A DNA stretch of 64,000 nt from Clostridia bacterium (GCA_017415515.1 JAFQGI010000012.1:1-64000), one strand, 5' to 3'; counted from the first letter of the stretch, positions 50,388-58,630 are shown. A program made the numbers and translations. Notes: generated by a model from the sequence alone, not told the origin.

Positions 50388-50486
50388 TAGGCAAAATGTA
50401 TAAAAATGGTGTAGAAATCAAAACAAAAGCGCCGCCCCGCGGGGGAAAGAGCAAAAGGGAAGAGATGGGATCGTGGTGGCTATGTA

Positions 50487-50618
50487 AGCCTTCCCCTTGA
50501 GGCGATTCCCCCGTCAAGCGGGGGAAATGTCTGCGGAGCAGACAAAGGGGGGCCGTTTCACGGCGAGTGAAAAGGTGTCTGCGAAGCAGACGGATGAGGT
50601 GGTCACAGAGCGTGATGA
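50487..50618. repeat. Interspersed palindromic repeat, family 1, divergent copy D
   Basis: Begins AGCCTTCCCCTTGAGG but the arm is interrupted by CCCCC-GTCAAGC-GGGGG. Two core-type hairpins follow: GTCTGC-GGA-GCAGAC at about 50532-50546 and GTCTGC-GAA-GCAGAC at about 50577-50591. It ends in GACGGATGAGGTGGTCACAGAGCG, the same tail as copy E. Confidence 0.7.
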
Positions 50619-50651
50619 AATCAAAATAGAGCGACGGTGCGACAGAAAAGA

Positions 50652-50754
50652 ATGGAGAGATTTGAACTCCGGTTTTGCGCCAGGTTTGTACTTGTCGTAG
50701 TTTGCGCGAGCGCAAAACCCAAGAAAAGGCTTCGCCTTTTCGAGAGTTCAAATC
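50652..50754. repeat. Palindromic element carrying tRNA T-arm sequence
   Basis: Bases 50652-50669 repeat exactly the 18-nt T-arm/acceptor segment of the tRNA-Ser gene at 50814-50831, in the same orientation. An inverted partner GAGTTCAAATC lies at 50744-50754. Nested inside are GGTTTTGCGC (50671-50680) with its complement at 50710-50719, and the hairpin AAAAGGC-TTC-GCCTTTT. There is no coding sequence. Confidence 0.7.
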
Positions 50755-50767
50755 AGCAGTCACTACG

Positions 50768-50805
50768 AAAAAAGAAACCTGCCCGAGAGGGCAGGTTTCT
50801 TTTTT
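50768..50805 (-). terminator. Terminator of tRNA-Ser
   Basis: On the minus strand, just past the tRNA CCA, AAACCTGCCC-TCTC-GGGCAGGTTT is followed by CTTTTTTC. Confidence 0.88.
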
Positions 50806-50897
50806 TGGCGGAGATGGAGAGATTTGAACTCTCGCGGTGCTATTAACACCCTACCGCATTTCGAGTGCGGACCCTTCAGCCACTTGGGTACATCTCC
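50806..50897 (-). tRNA. tRNA-Ser (anticodon CGA)
   Basis: Folds as a class II tRNA on the minus strand: acceptor GGAGATG with CATCTCC, G discriminator and encoded CCA. The anticodon stem CCGCA/TGCGG has loop CTCGAAA (anticodon CGA, reading UCG). A long variable arm follows, and the T arm has loop TTCAAAT. It stands alone with its own terminator. Confidence 0.95.
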
Positions 50898-50968
50898 GTA
50901 TAACGCACCCATTATACACGCCGTTCACCGCCTTTGTCAACCATAAATAAAGGCTTTGTGAAAAACTG

Positions 50969-50997
50969 TTGACAAGCCAAAAGGATTGTGTTAAACT
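50969..50997 (+). promoter_or_regulatory. Promoter of the lysine operon
   Basis: TTGACA (50969-50974) and TAAACT (50992-50997) are spaced by 17 bp. Transcription would start just before the lysine aptamer. Confidence 0.75.
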
Positions 50998-51009
50998 TTT
51001 GCCATAGTA

Positions 51010-51234
51010 GATAGAGGCGCATCGCGTCAAGAGTACCCTGCCGTGGCCCGTATGGGTGGCTGCCGCAGCCGTGGGGGAAAGGGACCGTTGCCGAAGTGAC
51101 TGCGGTGGCACGCAGTTGGCTGGCAGTGCGGAGAACATCCGCCCTGTTGTCGCAGAGATGCGGAGGGCTATCACCATCCGACCCCGATAGGGGGATTTTG
51201 TGAGGGATAGCCGCATTGTGCTATCCCCTTTTTA
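51010..51234 (+). ncRNA. Lysine riboswitch (L box) with terminator
   Basis: The leader holds the conserved L-box core: GATAGAGGCGCATC near the 5' end, AAGAGTA, GGGGGAAAGGG and TTGCCGAAG. The closing helix P1 pairs GATAG/CGCATC (from 51010) with GATGCG/CTATC (to 51172). An intrinsic terminator follows: GGGATAGC (51204-51211), loop, GCTATCCC (51220-51227), then CTTTTT. The sequence GGGCTATC in the 3' half of P1 resembles a terminator arm, so P1 and terminator formation are likely coupled. High lysine should stop transcription before dapA. Confidence 0.93.
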
Positions 51235-51271
51235 CTGTGTATGTTTTCTGATGAGAAAGGAAAGATAAGTT

Positions 51272-52156
51272 ATGAAAAACACCGTGTTTACCGGCGCCGC
51301 CACCGCCATTGTGACGCCTATGACGGCCGAGGGCGTGGATTATGAGCAGTTCGGCCGTCTCATTGATTGGCAGATCGAGGCGGGCATTGACGCCATCGTG
51401 GCGGCGGGCACCACCGGCGAGGGTTCCACCCTCACCGACGCCGAGCACAAGGAGGTCATCCGCTATTGCGTGGAGCGGGTGGCGGGTCGCGTGCCTGTTA
51501 TCGCCGGCACCGGCTCCAACGACATCGCGTACGCCATTTCTCTGACCAAATACGCCTGTGAGGTGGGCGCCGATGCCATGCTGCTGGTGACCCCCTATTA
51601 TAACAAGGCCACCCAAAAGGGTCTGATTCAGTCCTTCACCGCCGTGGCGGATGTCAGCACCAAGCCCTGCATCCTCTACAACGTGCCTTCTCGTACGGGT
51701 TGCAACCTGCTGCCTGCCACCGTGGCTCAGCTGGCAAAGCACCCCAACATCGTGGCCATCAAAGAGGCCAGCGGCAACATCTCCCAGATCGCCCAGGTGG
51801 CTCACCTCTGCGGCGACAGCATTGACATCTACTCCGGCAACGACGATCAGATCGTTCCCGTGATGAGTTTGGGCGGCAAGGGCGTTATTTCCGTGCTGTC
51901 CAACCTGATGCCTGCCGAGACCTCTAAGATCTGTCACGATTATCTGAACGGCAACACTGCCGCCGCCACCGCCAAGCAATTGGAACTGCTCCCCTTGGTG
52001 GATGCGCTGTTCTGCGAGGTCAACCCCATCCCCGTTAAGGCGGCGATGGCGAAAATGGGCTATGGTGAGAACTATCTGCGTCTGCCCCTGACCCCCATGG
52101 AGGAGGCCCACGCGGAGGAGCTGTATGCCTTGATGCGCGAGCAGAATCTGATTTAA
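51272..52156 (+). CDS. dapA: 4-hydroxy-tetrahydrodipicolinate synthase
   Basis: Condenses pyruvate with aspartate semialdehyde, the first committed step to diaminopimelate and lysine. The 294-residue aldolase shows AAGTTGEGSTL (44-54), the catalytic tyrosine in YNVPSRTG near 135 and the Schiff-base lysine in AIKEASGN near 162. It lies directly behind the lysine riboswitch. GAAAGGA serves as ribosome binding site. Confidence 0.97.
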   Translation: MKNTVFTGAATAIVTPMTAEGVDYEQFGRLIDWQIEAGIDAIVAAGTTGEGSTLTDAEHKEVIRYCVERVAGRVPVIAGTGSNDIAYAISLTKYACEVGADAMLLVTPYYNKATQKGLIQSFTAVADVSTKPCILYNVPSRTGCNLLPATVAQLAKHPNIVAIKEASGNISQIAQVAHLCGDSIDIYSGNDDQIVPVMSLGGKGVISVLSNLMPAETSKICHDYLNGNTAAATAKQLELLPLVDALFCEVNPIPVKAAMAKMGYGENYLRLPLTPMEEAHAEELYALMREQNLI

Positions 52157-52161
52157 AAAGG

Positions 52162-52256
52162 CATATTTTCGCTCACTCTGCGTTAAAATGCTCGCGAATA
52201 CACACAGTATTCGCTGCGCTTTTGCCTTGATTGAGCAAAAATCTGCTCTTTTTAAT
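52162..52256 (+). other. Imperfect palindrome in the dapA-ddh gap
   Basis: The 126-bp gap holds ATTTTCGCTCA (52164-52174) answered by TGAGCAAAAAT (52230-52240), with GCGAATA/TATTCGC (52194-52200, 52208-52214) nearer the centre. A smaller hairpin GAGCA-AAAATC-TGCTC followed by TTTTTAATTTTT overlaps the right arm. It could attenuate transcription into ddh. Confidence 0.5.
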
Positions 52257-52282
52257 TTTTCTACGGAAAAAGGAGTGATTTT

Positions 52283-53260
52283 ATGAAAATCGCTATTTAC
52301 GGCTACGGCAATCTGGGCCGTGGCGTGGAGTGTGCCCTGCGGCAAGCTCCCGATACGGAGTGCGTGGGCGTGTTCACCCGCCGTCCTCCCGAGAGCGTGC
52401 AGACGGTGTTGGGTGCCCCCGTGTATCACGTGGACGACCTGGCCGCCCACAAAGAAAATATCGACGTCATCATCATCTGCGGCGGCTCGGCTACCGATCT
52501 GCCTGCGATGACCCCTGCACTGGCAAAAGAGTACAACGTGGTGGACAGCTTTGACACCCACGCCGCCATCCCCGCCCATTTTGCGGCGGTGGACGCCGCC
52601 GCCAAAGAGGGCGGCACCGTGGCGCTGATCTCCGGCGGTTGGGACCCCGGCCTGTTCTCCCTCAATCGGTTGTATGCCTCCGCCGTCCTGCCTGAGGGCA
52701 AGGATTACACCTTCTGGGGTCGCGGCGTCAGCCAGGGGCACTCCGACGCCATCCGCCGCATTGACGGCGTGGCGGATGCCCGCCAGTATACCGTGCCGAT
52801 TGACGAGGCACTGGAGGCGGTACGCAGCGGTGTGAACCCTGACCTGACCACCCGACAGAAGCACCTGCGTGAGTGTTACGTGGTAGCCGAGGAGGGGGCA
52901 GATCTGGCTCGCATTGAGCAGGAGATCAAGACTATGCCCAACTATTTCGCCGACTACGATACCACCGTCACCTTTATCACCGCCGAGGAGCTGGCGGCCA
53001 ACCACAGCGGCATCCCTCACGGCGGCTTTGTCATCCGCACCGGTGTCACCGGCAAGGACGGCGAACACAAACACACCATCGAGTACAGCCTGAAGCTGGA
53101 CTCCAACCCCGAATTCACCGCCAGCGTGCTGGTGGCCTACGCCCGTGCCGTGTACAAGGCGGCGAGCCGTGGCGAAGTGGGCTGTAAGACGGTGTTTGAC
53201 GTCGCTCCCGCCGACCTGTCGCCCTTGTCTGCGGAAGAATTGAGAGCGAAAATGCTGTGA
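52283..53260 (+). CDS. ddh: meso-Diaminopimelate D-dehydrogenase
   Basis: Converts tetrahydrodipicolinate plus ammonia and NADPH to meso-diaminopimelate in one step, bypassing the succinyl or acetyl branches. The 325-residue enzyme has Rossmann start IAIYGYGNLGRG, ISGGWDPGLFSLNR near 115-130 and the diagnostic WGRGVSQGHSDAIRRIDGV near 145-165. AAAAAGGAG precedes the ATG. It lies between dapA and lysA, completing a short dehydrogenase pathway. A dapB reductase is expected elsewhere. Confidence 0.95.
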   Translation: MKIAIYGYGNLGRGVECALRQAPDTECVGVFTRRPPESVQTVLGAPVYHVDDLAAHKENIDVIIICGGSATDLPAMTPALAKEYNVVDSFDTHAAIPAHFAAVDAAAKEGGTVALISGGWDPGLFSLNRLYASAVLPEGKDYTFWGRGVSQGHSDAIRRIDGVADARQYTVPIDEALEAVRSGVNPDLTTRQKHLRECYVVAEEGADLARIEQEIKTMPNYFADYDTTVTFITAEELAANHSGIPHGGFVIRTGVTGKDGEHKHTIEYSLKLDSNPEFTASVLVAYARAVYKAASRGEVGCKTVFDVAPADLSPLSAEELRAKML

Positions 53261-53288
53261 TTCCCTTTTGGAAAGGATTTTTATTCCC

Positions 53289-54602
53289 ATGGATTTTTCT
53301 AAGGATCTGATTTGTGAAAACTTGACCAACCGAGACGGCGTTTTGCACTTTGCGGGGCAGAACACCGCCGATTTGGCGGCGCAATACGGCACCCCCCTCT
53401 ATCTGATGGACGAAAACCGCATCCGTCAGCAGGTGGCGGTCTACCGCGATACCCTGCGGGAATGCTTTGGGGATAAGGGCCACGCCCTCTACGCCTCCAA
53501 AGCCTGCGCTTTCAAGCGGATGTACGCCATTATGGCGGAGGAAGGGATCAGCGTGGACGTGGTGTCCGCCGGCGAGATCGCCTCGGCCCATGCGGCGGGT
53601 TTCCCGATGGAAAACGTCTATTTCCACTCCAACAACAAGACGGATTTTGATATTGCGTATGCCATGGATTGCGGTGTGGGCACCTTTGTGGTGGATCACC
53701 CCGAGGAGCTGGCCGCCATCGATGCCATCGCCGCCGAAAAGGGGGTTGTCCAGCCGGTGATCCTACGTATCACCCCCGGCATCGACTGCCACACCTATGA
53801 GGCGGTGAACACCGGCAAGGTGGACTCCAAATTCGGTTCTGCCATCGTGACGGGGGATGCCTCCCGCATTGTAAAGCAAGCGTTGGATGCCGCCAACGTG
53901 AAGCTGTGCGGATTCCACTGCCACATCGGCTCTCAGGTGTTCGACTCTTCGGTGTACATCGCCACCGTGGACGTGATGGTGGATTTTCTCGCTGAGATGA
54001 AAAAGACTTTCGGCTACTCCGCAGAGAAACTGGACATCGGAGGCGGCTACGGCGTGCGCTATGTGGCGACCGATCCTGTCATCGACATCGCCGCCTCCAT
54101 CCGCGAGGTGGCACAGCAGATGCAAGTCCGTGTCGCGGAGGCAGGCATCGAGATGCCCCACATCTATATGGAGCCGGGTCGCTCCATCGTGGCGGACGCC
54201 GGTCTGACCCTCTACACCGTGGGTGCGGTGAAGAAGATCGAAGGCTACAAGAACTACGTTTCCGTGGATGGCGGTATGACCGACAACCCCCGCTTTGCCC
54301 TGTACGGCTCGGAGTACACCGTGCTGCCCGCCACCCGTCTGGAGGACGAGCGCGATATGGTTGCCGACGTGGTGGGGCGCTGCTGCGAGAGCGGCGACAT
54401 CATCCAGCCGGACGTGGCCCTGCCTGCCGATATGGCGCGTGGCGAGCTGCTGGCGGTGCTGACCACGGGTGCCTACAACTATTCCATGGCCTCCAACTAC
54501 AACCGCATCCCCCGTCCGCCTGTGGTGATGCTGCGGGACGGTGAGAGCTACGTGGCGGTTCGTCGCGAAACCTTGGAGGACATCCTCGCTCTGGACAAAT
54601 AA
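53289..54602 (+). CDS. lysA: Diaminopimelate decarboxylase
   Basis: Decarboxylates meso-diaminopimelate to L-lysine with pyridoxal phosphate. The 437-residue protein has the PLP lysine in YASKACAFKRM near 68, HCHIGSQ near 216, the glycine-rich DIGGGYG near 256 and the substrate loop EPGRSIVADAG near 298. CESGD near 373 holds the catalytic cysteine. The ATG at 53289 has GGAAAGGA about 11 bases upstream. Last gene of the riboswitch-controlled operon. Confidence 0.96.
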   Translation: MDFSKDLICENLTNRDGVLHFAGQNTADLAAQYGTPLYLMDENRIRQQVAVYRDTLRECFGDKGHALYASKACAFKRMYAIMAEEGISVDVVSAGEIASAHAAGFPMENVYFHSNNKTDFDIAYAMDCGVGTFVVDHPEELAAIDAIAAEKGVVQPVILRITPGIDCHTYEAVNTGKVDSKFGSAIVTGDASRIVKQALDAANVKLCGFHCHIGSQVFDSSVYIATVDVMVDFLAEMKKTFGYSAEKLDIGGGYGVRYVATDPVIDIAASIREVAQQMQVRVAEAGIEMPHIYMEPGRSIVADAGLTLYTVGAVKKIEGYKNYVSVDGGMTDNPRFALYGSEYTVLPATRLEDERDMVADVVGRCCESGDIIQPDVALPADMARGELLAVLTTGAYNYSMASNYNRIPRPPVVMLRDGESYVAVRRETLEDILALDK

Positions 54603-54603
54603 T

Positions 54604-54636
54604 CAAAAAGCCTGCCTTCGGGCAGGCTTTTATTAT
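54604..54636 (+). terminator. Intrinsic terminator of the lysine operon
   Basis: AAAAAGCCTGCC-TTC-GGGCAGGCTTTTATTATT, a short strong stem with a T-rich tail. Confidence 0.92.
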
Positions 54637-54665
54637 TGACAGATCGATGATACATTTGGTATGAT
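54636..54665 (+). promoter_or_regulatory. Promoter of the dockerin propeller gene
   Basis: TTGACA (54636-54641) and TATGAT (54660-54665) with an 18-bp spacer, starting right at the preceding terminator. Confidence 0.65.
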
Positions 54666-54727
54666 ATATGTAATAATGAGTTCTTATGTGCCTATTACAT
54701 AATTCCGCAAAGAAAAGAGGTCTCGTG

Positions 54728-56071
54728 ATGAAACGAGTGGTATCGGTTATATTGGTTGTGGTGTTGCTGGCGGGTGCGCTGTCCGCCAATATGCTGTCTT
54801 ACGCCAACGCCGCCTTGCGGATGGTGGGGGACGTCAACAACGACGGCAAGCTCAACAATCGGGATTTGGCTCAGTTGCAGCAAGCGCTTGCCGATTGGGA
54901 TGTGACGCTGGATGGCGACGCAGACCTGAACGCCGACGGCAAGGTGAACAATCGGGATCTGAGTCAGCTTCAACAGACCCTCAGCGATAACGAAAAGCAG
55001 CCCAAGGCTGCCGCCGCCACGACCTATGTCAGTTTGGGTGCGCCTGCCGCTGAGCATTATCCCTCCAATCGTTTGGCTCGGTGTGCGTGGGATATGATCA
55101 TCCACGACGGCCGCCTGTATGTTGGTTGCGGCGATTACAGCAAAAATACCGGCGATTCCCCTGTTTTGTCCTGTTCTTTGAATGATTTGGGTAACTGGAC
55201 GGTGGAGGCGGTGCTTCCCGATGAACAAGTGGGTCGCTTCGTCAACATCAACGGCGTGCTGACCATCCCCGGCTTTGACCCGGTGGGCTCCCCCGACTAC
55301 GGCTTTTATTACGAGCGGATAGGCGGCGAGTGGCGCCAACAGCAGGTGATCCCCTATGGCCTGCACAATTTCGACATCGTTTGGTTCCATGGGCGGATGT
55401 ATGCCGCCATCGGCGCTGACCGCGGCGCTTATCCCATCGCCTACACAGAGGACGGCGTCACGTATGAAACCCTGCCGCTGTATAAAGACGGCAGCCTTGT
55501 GGACACCGGCAACAGCAATGTGGTGCGTTGCTCCAATCTGTACGTGTTGGGGGATGAGCTGTACGCGGATTTCTGGTATGAGGATGAAGCGCTGTCCCAT
55601 TCGGTTTTCGAAATGTATCGCTATAATGAGGAAGAGGATCGGTTCGATTACATCGCCGACCTGAAAACCTCCACTCACGGCGGCAAATATAGCCCTGCTT
55701 ACCTGCCCTTGTGGGGGAAGGAGACGGTGAACAACAAGGTGTTCCTCACCACCGGTTATTTGTTCTATACCACCGATTTTGAAGAGTATACGCAGGTGGA
55801 GATACCCAACAACGCCGCTGTGTACGATATGGTGCGGTTTAGCGGTCGTTTGTATCTGCTCACCGCCTATGAAAAGGACGGCAAGCAGCAGGTGACGATA
55901 TACAGCACCACCTCCGCCAATCCCGCCAACCTGCGTACCGAGGCCAGCTACACTTACGATTTGATGCCCACCTCTTTTGCGGTGGATGCCGACAACTTCT
56001 TTGTCGGTATGGGCAACTGGCATGGCAGCGGTTCCCCCGGTAACGGCACCATCCTGCAAATTGAACGATAA
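54728..56071 (+). CDS. Secreted protein with N-terminal dockerin and propeller-like body
   Basis: A 447-residue secreted protein. The signal peptide (1-27) ends near YANAA. A dockerin lies unusually at the N-terminus (about 33-88): GDVNNDGKLNNRDLAQLQQ and DLNADGKVNNRDLSQLQQ. The rest (about 100-447) consists of repeated Trp/Tyr-rich blade-like strands such as MIIHDGRLYVGCGDYS, VWFHGRMYAAIGAD and MVRFSGRLYLLTAY, which suggest a beta-propeller, possibly sugar-binding or catalytic. No active-site motif recognised. A short linker rich in Ala follows the dockerin. Confidence 0.8.
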   Translation: MKRVVSVILVVVLLAGALSANMLSYANAALRMVGDVNNDGKLNNRDLAQLQQALADWDVTLDGDADLNADGKVNNRDLSQLQQTLSDNEKQPKAAAATTYVSLGAPAAEHYPSNRLARCAWDMIIHDGRLYVGCGDYSKNTGDSPVLSCSLNDLGNWTVEAVLPDEQVGRFVNINGVLTIPGFDPVGSPDYGFYYERIGGEWRQQQVIPYGLHNFDIVWFHGRMYAAIGADRGAYPIAYTEDGVTYETLPLYKDGSLVDTGNSNVVRCSNLYVLGDELYADFWYEDEALSHSVFEMYRYNEEEDRFDYIADLKTSTHGGKYSPAYLPLWGKETVNNKVFLTTGYLFYTTDFEEYTQVEIPNNAAVYDMVRFSGRLYLLTAYEKDGKQQVTIYSTTSANPANLRTEASYTYDLMPTSFAVDADNFFVGMGNWHGSGSPGNGTILQIER

Positions 56072-56077
56072 AGGAAG

Positions 56078-56122
56078 AAAACAAAAAGCGCCTGACCGTC
56101 AATGGTCAGACGCTTTTTGTTA
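56078..56122. terminator. Bidirectional intrinsic terminator
   Basis: AAAAAGCG-CTGACC paired with GGTCAG-CGCTTTTT, with one bulge, between the dockerin gene and convergent serA. Confidence 0.85.
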
Positions 56123-56148
56123 TGTAGAGGACATCGGAATGATCGGTA

Positions 56149-57306
56149 TTACAGCACGCGCACCCGAATGATGCCGTCGATGGCGGAAATCTTCGCTTCC
56201 ACGTCGGCGGCAACGGCGCCTTCCACATCCAGCAGGGTATAGGCCAGATCCTTGCGGGATTTGTTGGTCATGGAGGCGATGTTGACGCCGCAGGCAGACA
56301 CCAGCGAGGAGATCTGCGCCAGCATATTGGGGATGTTTTGGTGCAGCACACAAATGCGCAGATCGCCCGCGCGGGGAACGTTGACGTCGGGGAAGTTCAC
56401 CGAATTGATGATGTTGCCGTCTTCCAGATAGGCTTTCAGCTGATTGGCGGCCATGACCGCGCAGTTGTCCTCGCTCTCGGGGGTAGAGGCGCCCAGGTGG
56501 GGAATGGCCACCACGTTTTCCACGCCCAGCATCTCGTCGGTGGGGAAGTCCACCACGTAGGCGGCGACTTTACCCGCCGCCAGCGCCGCCAGCATGGCGT
56601 CGCTGTCCACCAAGCCGGCGCGGGAGAAGTTGAGGATACGCACGCCGTCCTTCATGGCGGCGAAAGCGTCGGCGTTCAGCATGCCCTTGGTGTCCGGCAC
56701 CAGCGGCACGTGAACGGTGATATAGTCGCACTCGGCGTAGATTTCATCCAGCGTGGCCGCGTGATGGATGTGGCGGGACAGCTTCCACGCCGCATCCACC
56801 GACAGATAGGGGTCGTAGCCGTAGACGTCCATACCCAGCGACACGGCGGCGTTGGCCACCAGCACGCCGATGGCACCCAGGCCGATGACACCCAGCTTTT
56901 TGCCCAGCAGTTCGGGACCGGCATAGGCACTCTTGCCTTTTTCTACCAGTTTGCCCACGGCATCGCCCTCACCTTTAAGAGTTTGAGCCCAAGCAATGCC
57001 GTCCACCACCTTGCGGGAGGCCAGGAACAGGCCCGCCAACACCAGCTCTTTCACCGCGTTGGCGTTGGCACCGGGGGTGTTGAACACCACGATGCCCTGC
57101 TCGCTACACTTATCAATGGGGATGTTGTTGACGCCGGCACCGGCACGGGCGATACCCAGCAGGGTGTCCGGCAGATCCATATCGTGCATTGCCGCGGAAC
57201 GCACCAGCACACCGGCGGCACCCGCCAGCTCGTCGGTGACGGTGTAGGCCGCGCCCAAGCGGTCGGTGCCGCAGGCAGCGATCTTATTTAAGGTACATAT
57301 CTTCAT
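56149..57306 (-). CDS. serA: D-3-phosphoglycerate dehydrogenase
   Basis: Oxidises 3-phosphoglycerate to 3-phosphohydroxypyruvate with NAD, the entry to serine synthesis. The 385-residue protein has the dinucleotide motif GVIGLGAIG near 143, catalytic Arg in NFSRAGLVD and His in PHLGASTPESE near 272-282. A C-terminal ACT domain (about 315-385) probably gives serine feedback. The ATG at 57306 is chosen; a TTG at 57312, closer to GAGGAG, is possible and would overlap serC. It is co-transcribed with serC. Confidence 0.93.
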   Translation of the reverse strand: MKICTLNKIAACGTDRLGAAYTVTDELAGAAGVLVRSAAMHDMDLPDTLLGIARAGAGVNNIPIDKCSEQGIVVFNTPGANANAVKELVLAGLFLASRKVVDGIAWAQTLKGEGDAVGKLVEKGKSAYAGPELLGKKLGVIGLGAIGVLVANAAVSLGMDVYGYDPYLSVDAAWKLSRHIHHAATLDEIYAECDYITVHVPLVPDTKGMLNADAFAAMKDGVRILNFSRAGLVDSDAMLAALAAGKVAAYVVDFPTDEMLGVENVVAIPHLGASTPESEDNCAVMAANQLKAYLEDGNIINSVNFPDVNVPRAGDLRICVLHQNIPNMLAQISSLVSACGVNIASMTNKSRKDLAYTLLDVEGAVAADVEAKISAIDGIIRVRVL

Positions 57307-57308
57307 AA

Positions 57309-58394
57309 TCAAGTATTCTCCTCTTCAAACTTCTGCATAAAGGCAATCAGCTTCTCCACGCCCTCCACCGGCATGGCGTTGTAGATGGAGGCACGCATAC
57401 CGCCCACAGAGCGGTGACCCTTCAGGTTGACAAAGCCGGCGGCGGTGGACTCCTTGACAAACTTGGCGTCCAGCTCCTCGTTGCCGGTGACAAAGGGAAC
57501 GTTCATCAGCGAACGATCCTCGGGGACGACGGTGCCCTTGAACAGCTTGGAGTTGTCCAAGAAGTCGTACAGCATCGCTGCCTTCTTCTCGTTGATGGCC
57601 TGCATAGCTTCCAAGCCGCCGATCTCGTTCTTGATCCATTCCAGCACCAGTTTCATCACGTAGATGGTGTAGCAGGGCGGGGTGTTGAACATGGAGCCGT
57701 TGTCGGCGTGGGTCTGATAGTTGAACATCGTCGGGGTGATGTCCATCGCTTTGCCGATGAGATCCTCGCGGATGATCACCACCGTGACACCGGAGGGGGC
57801 CATATTCTTCTGAGCACCGGCATACAGAATGCCGAATTTGCTCACGTCGATGGGTTTGGACAGCACGCAGGAGGAAATATCCGCCACCAGCGGCACGTCG
57901 CCGGTGTCCGGCAGCTCGTGATAGACGGTGCCGTAGATGGTGTTGTTCATACAGATGTGAACGTAGTCCGCCTCGGGGTCGAGATCGGCTTTGGTCACCT
58001 TGGGAATATACGAGAAGGTCTTATCCTCGGAGGAGGCTACCGCACGGGCGTTGCCGTAGCGAGCCGCCTCCTTATAGGCTTTTTTTGCCCACTGACCGGT
58101 GATGATGTAGTCGGCCTTGCCGCTGCCGGTCATCAGGTTCATGGGCACCATCGCAAACTGGGATGAGGCGCCGCCCTGCAAAAACAGCACCTTGTAGTTG
58201 TCGGGGATGTTCATGATCTCGCGCAGCAGGGCTTCGGCGGTGTCGATAATGCTCTGGTACACCTTAGATCGATGAGACATCTCCATCACGGACTGACCGC
58301 TGCCCTCATAGTCCAGCATCTCAGCCGCGGCCTTGGTCAAAACGGCCTCGGGCAGCATGGAAGGACCTGCGGAAAAATTGTACACTCTTGCCAT
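57309..58394 (-). CDS. serC: Phosphoserine aminotransferase
   Basis: Transfers an amino group from glutamate to 3-phosphohydroxypyruvate. The 361-residue PLP enzyme opens VYNFSAGPSMLPEAVL. It has FLQGGASSQFAMVPMN near 70-86, the PLP lysine region LYAGAQKNMAPSGVT near 190 and GMRASIYNA near 333. First gene of the serCA operon, whose promoter is at 58460-58488. GGAGG lies upstream of the ATG. Confidence 0.96.
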   Translation of the reverse strand: MARVYNFSAGPSMLPEAVLTKAAAEMLDYEGSGQSVMEMSHRSKVYQSIIDTAEALLREIMNIPDNYKVLFLQGGASSQFAMVPMNLMTGSGKADYIITGQWAKKAYKEAARYGNARAVASSEDKTFSYIPKVTKADLDPEADYVHICMNNTIYGTVYHELPDTGDVPLVADISSCVLSKPIDVSKFGILYAGAQKNMAPSGVTVVIIREDLIGKAMDITPTMFNYQTHADNGSMFNTPPCYTIYVMKLVLEWIKNEIGGLEAMQAINEKKAAMLYDFLDNSKLFKGTVVPEDRSLMNVPFVTGNEELDAKFVKESTAAGFVNLKGHRSVGGMRASIYNAMPVEGVEKLIAFMQKFEEENT

Positions 58395-58459
58395 GTCTCA
58401 TACCTCCATTTTTAATAATAAACATTGTATTATATCCCCCGTGGGAGGATGTTAGAACG

Positions 58460-58488
58460 ATTATAACTCTATCACTTTAAAAAGTCAA
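58460..58488 (-). promoter_or_regulatory. Promoter of serCA
   Basis: On the minus strand TTGACT (58483-58488) and TATAAT (58460-58465) are spaced by 17 bp. Confidence 0.75.
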
Positions 58489-58565
58489 TGCTTTAACGCG
58501 AAAAAGTATAAAAGATTGTTAAAAAATTTTCAAAGTGGGATTTGGGGTTGCGCACCGACCTTTCA

Positions 58566-58630
58566 AGCCTTCCCCTTGAGGGGAAGGTGGCACGGCGTAA
58601 GCCGTGACGGATGAGGTGGTCGCAGAGCGC
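58566..58630. repeat. Interspersed palindromic repeat, family 1, partial copy E
   Basis: AGCCTTCCCCTTGAGGGGAAGG, then core hairpin CACGGC-GTAA-GCCGTG (about 58591-58606), then GACGGATGAGGTGGTCGCAGAGCG. The right arm is missing and the family 2 cluster follows. Confidence 0.75.

Noticed and set aside
51221-53392. A 723-codon open frame opposite dapA and ddh
   Set aside because: It is antisense to two well-recognised enzymes and crosses their gap. No domain recognised.
48053-54727. A genomic island around tRNA-Ser
   Set aside because: No integrase, transposase or phage gene is present, and the surrounding genes include core lysine synthesis. Only the small T-arm repeats suggest past integration.
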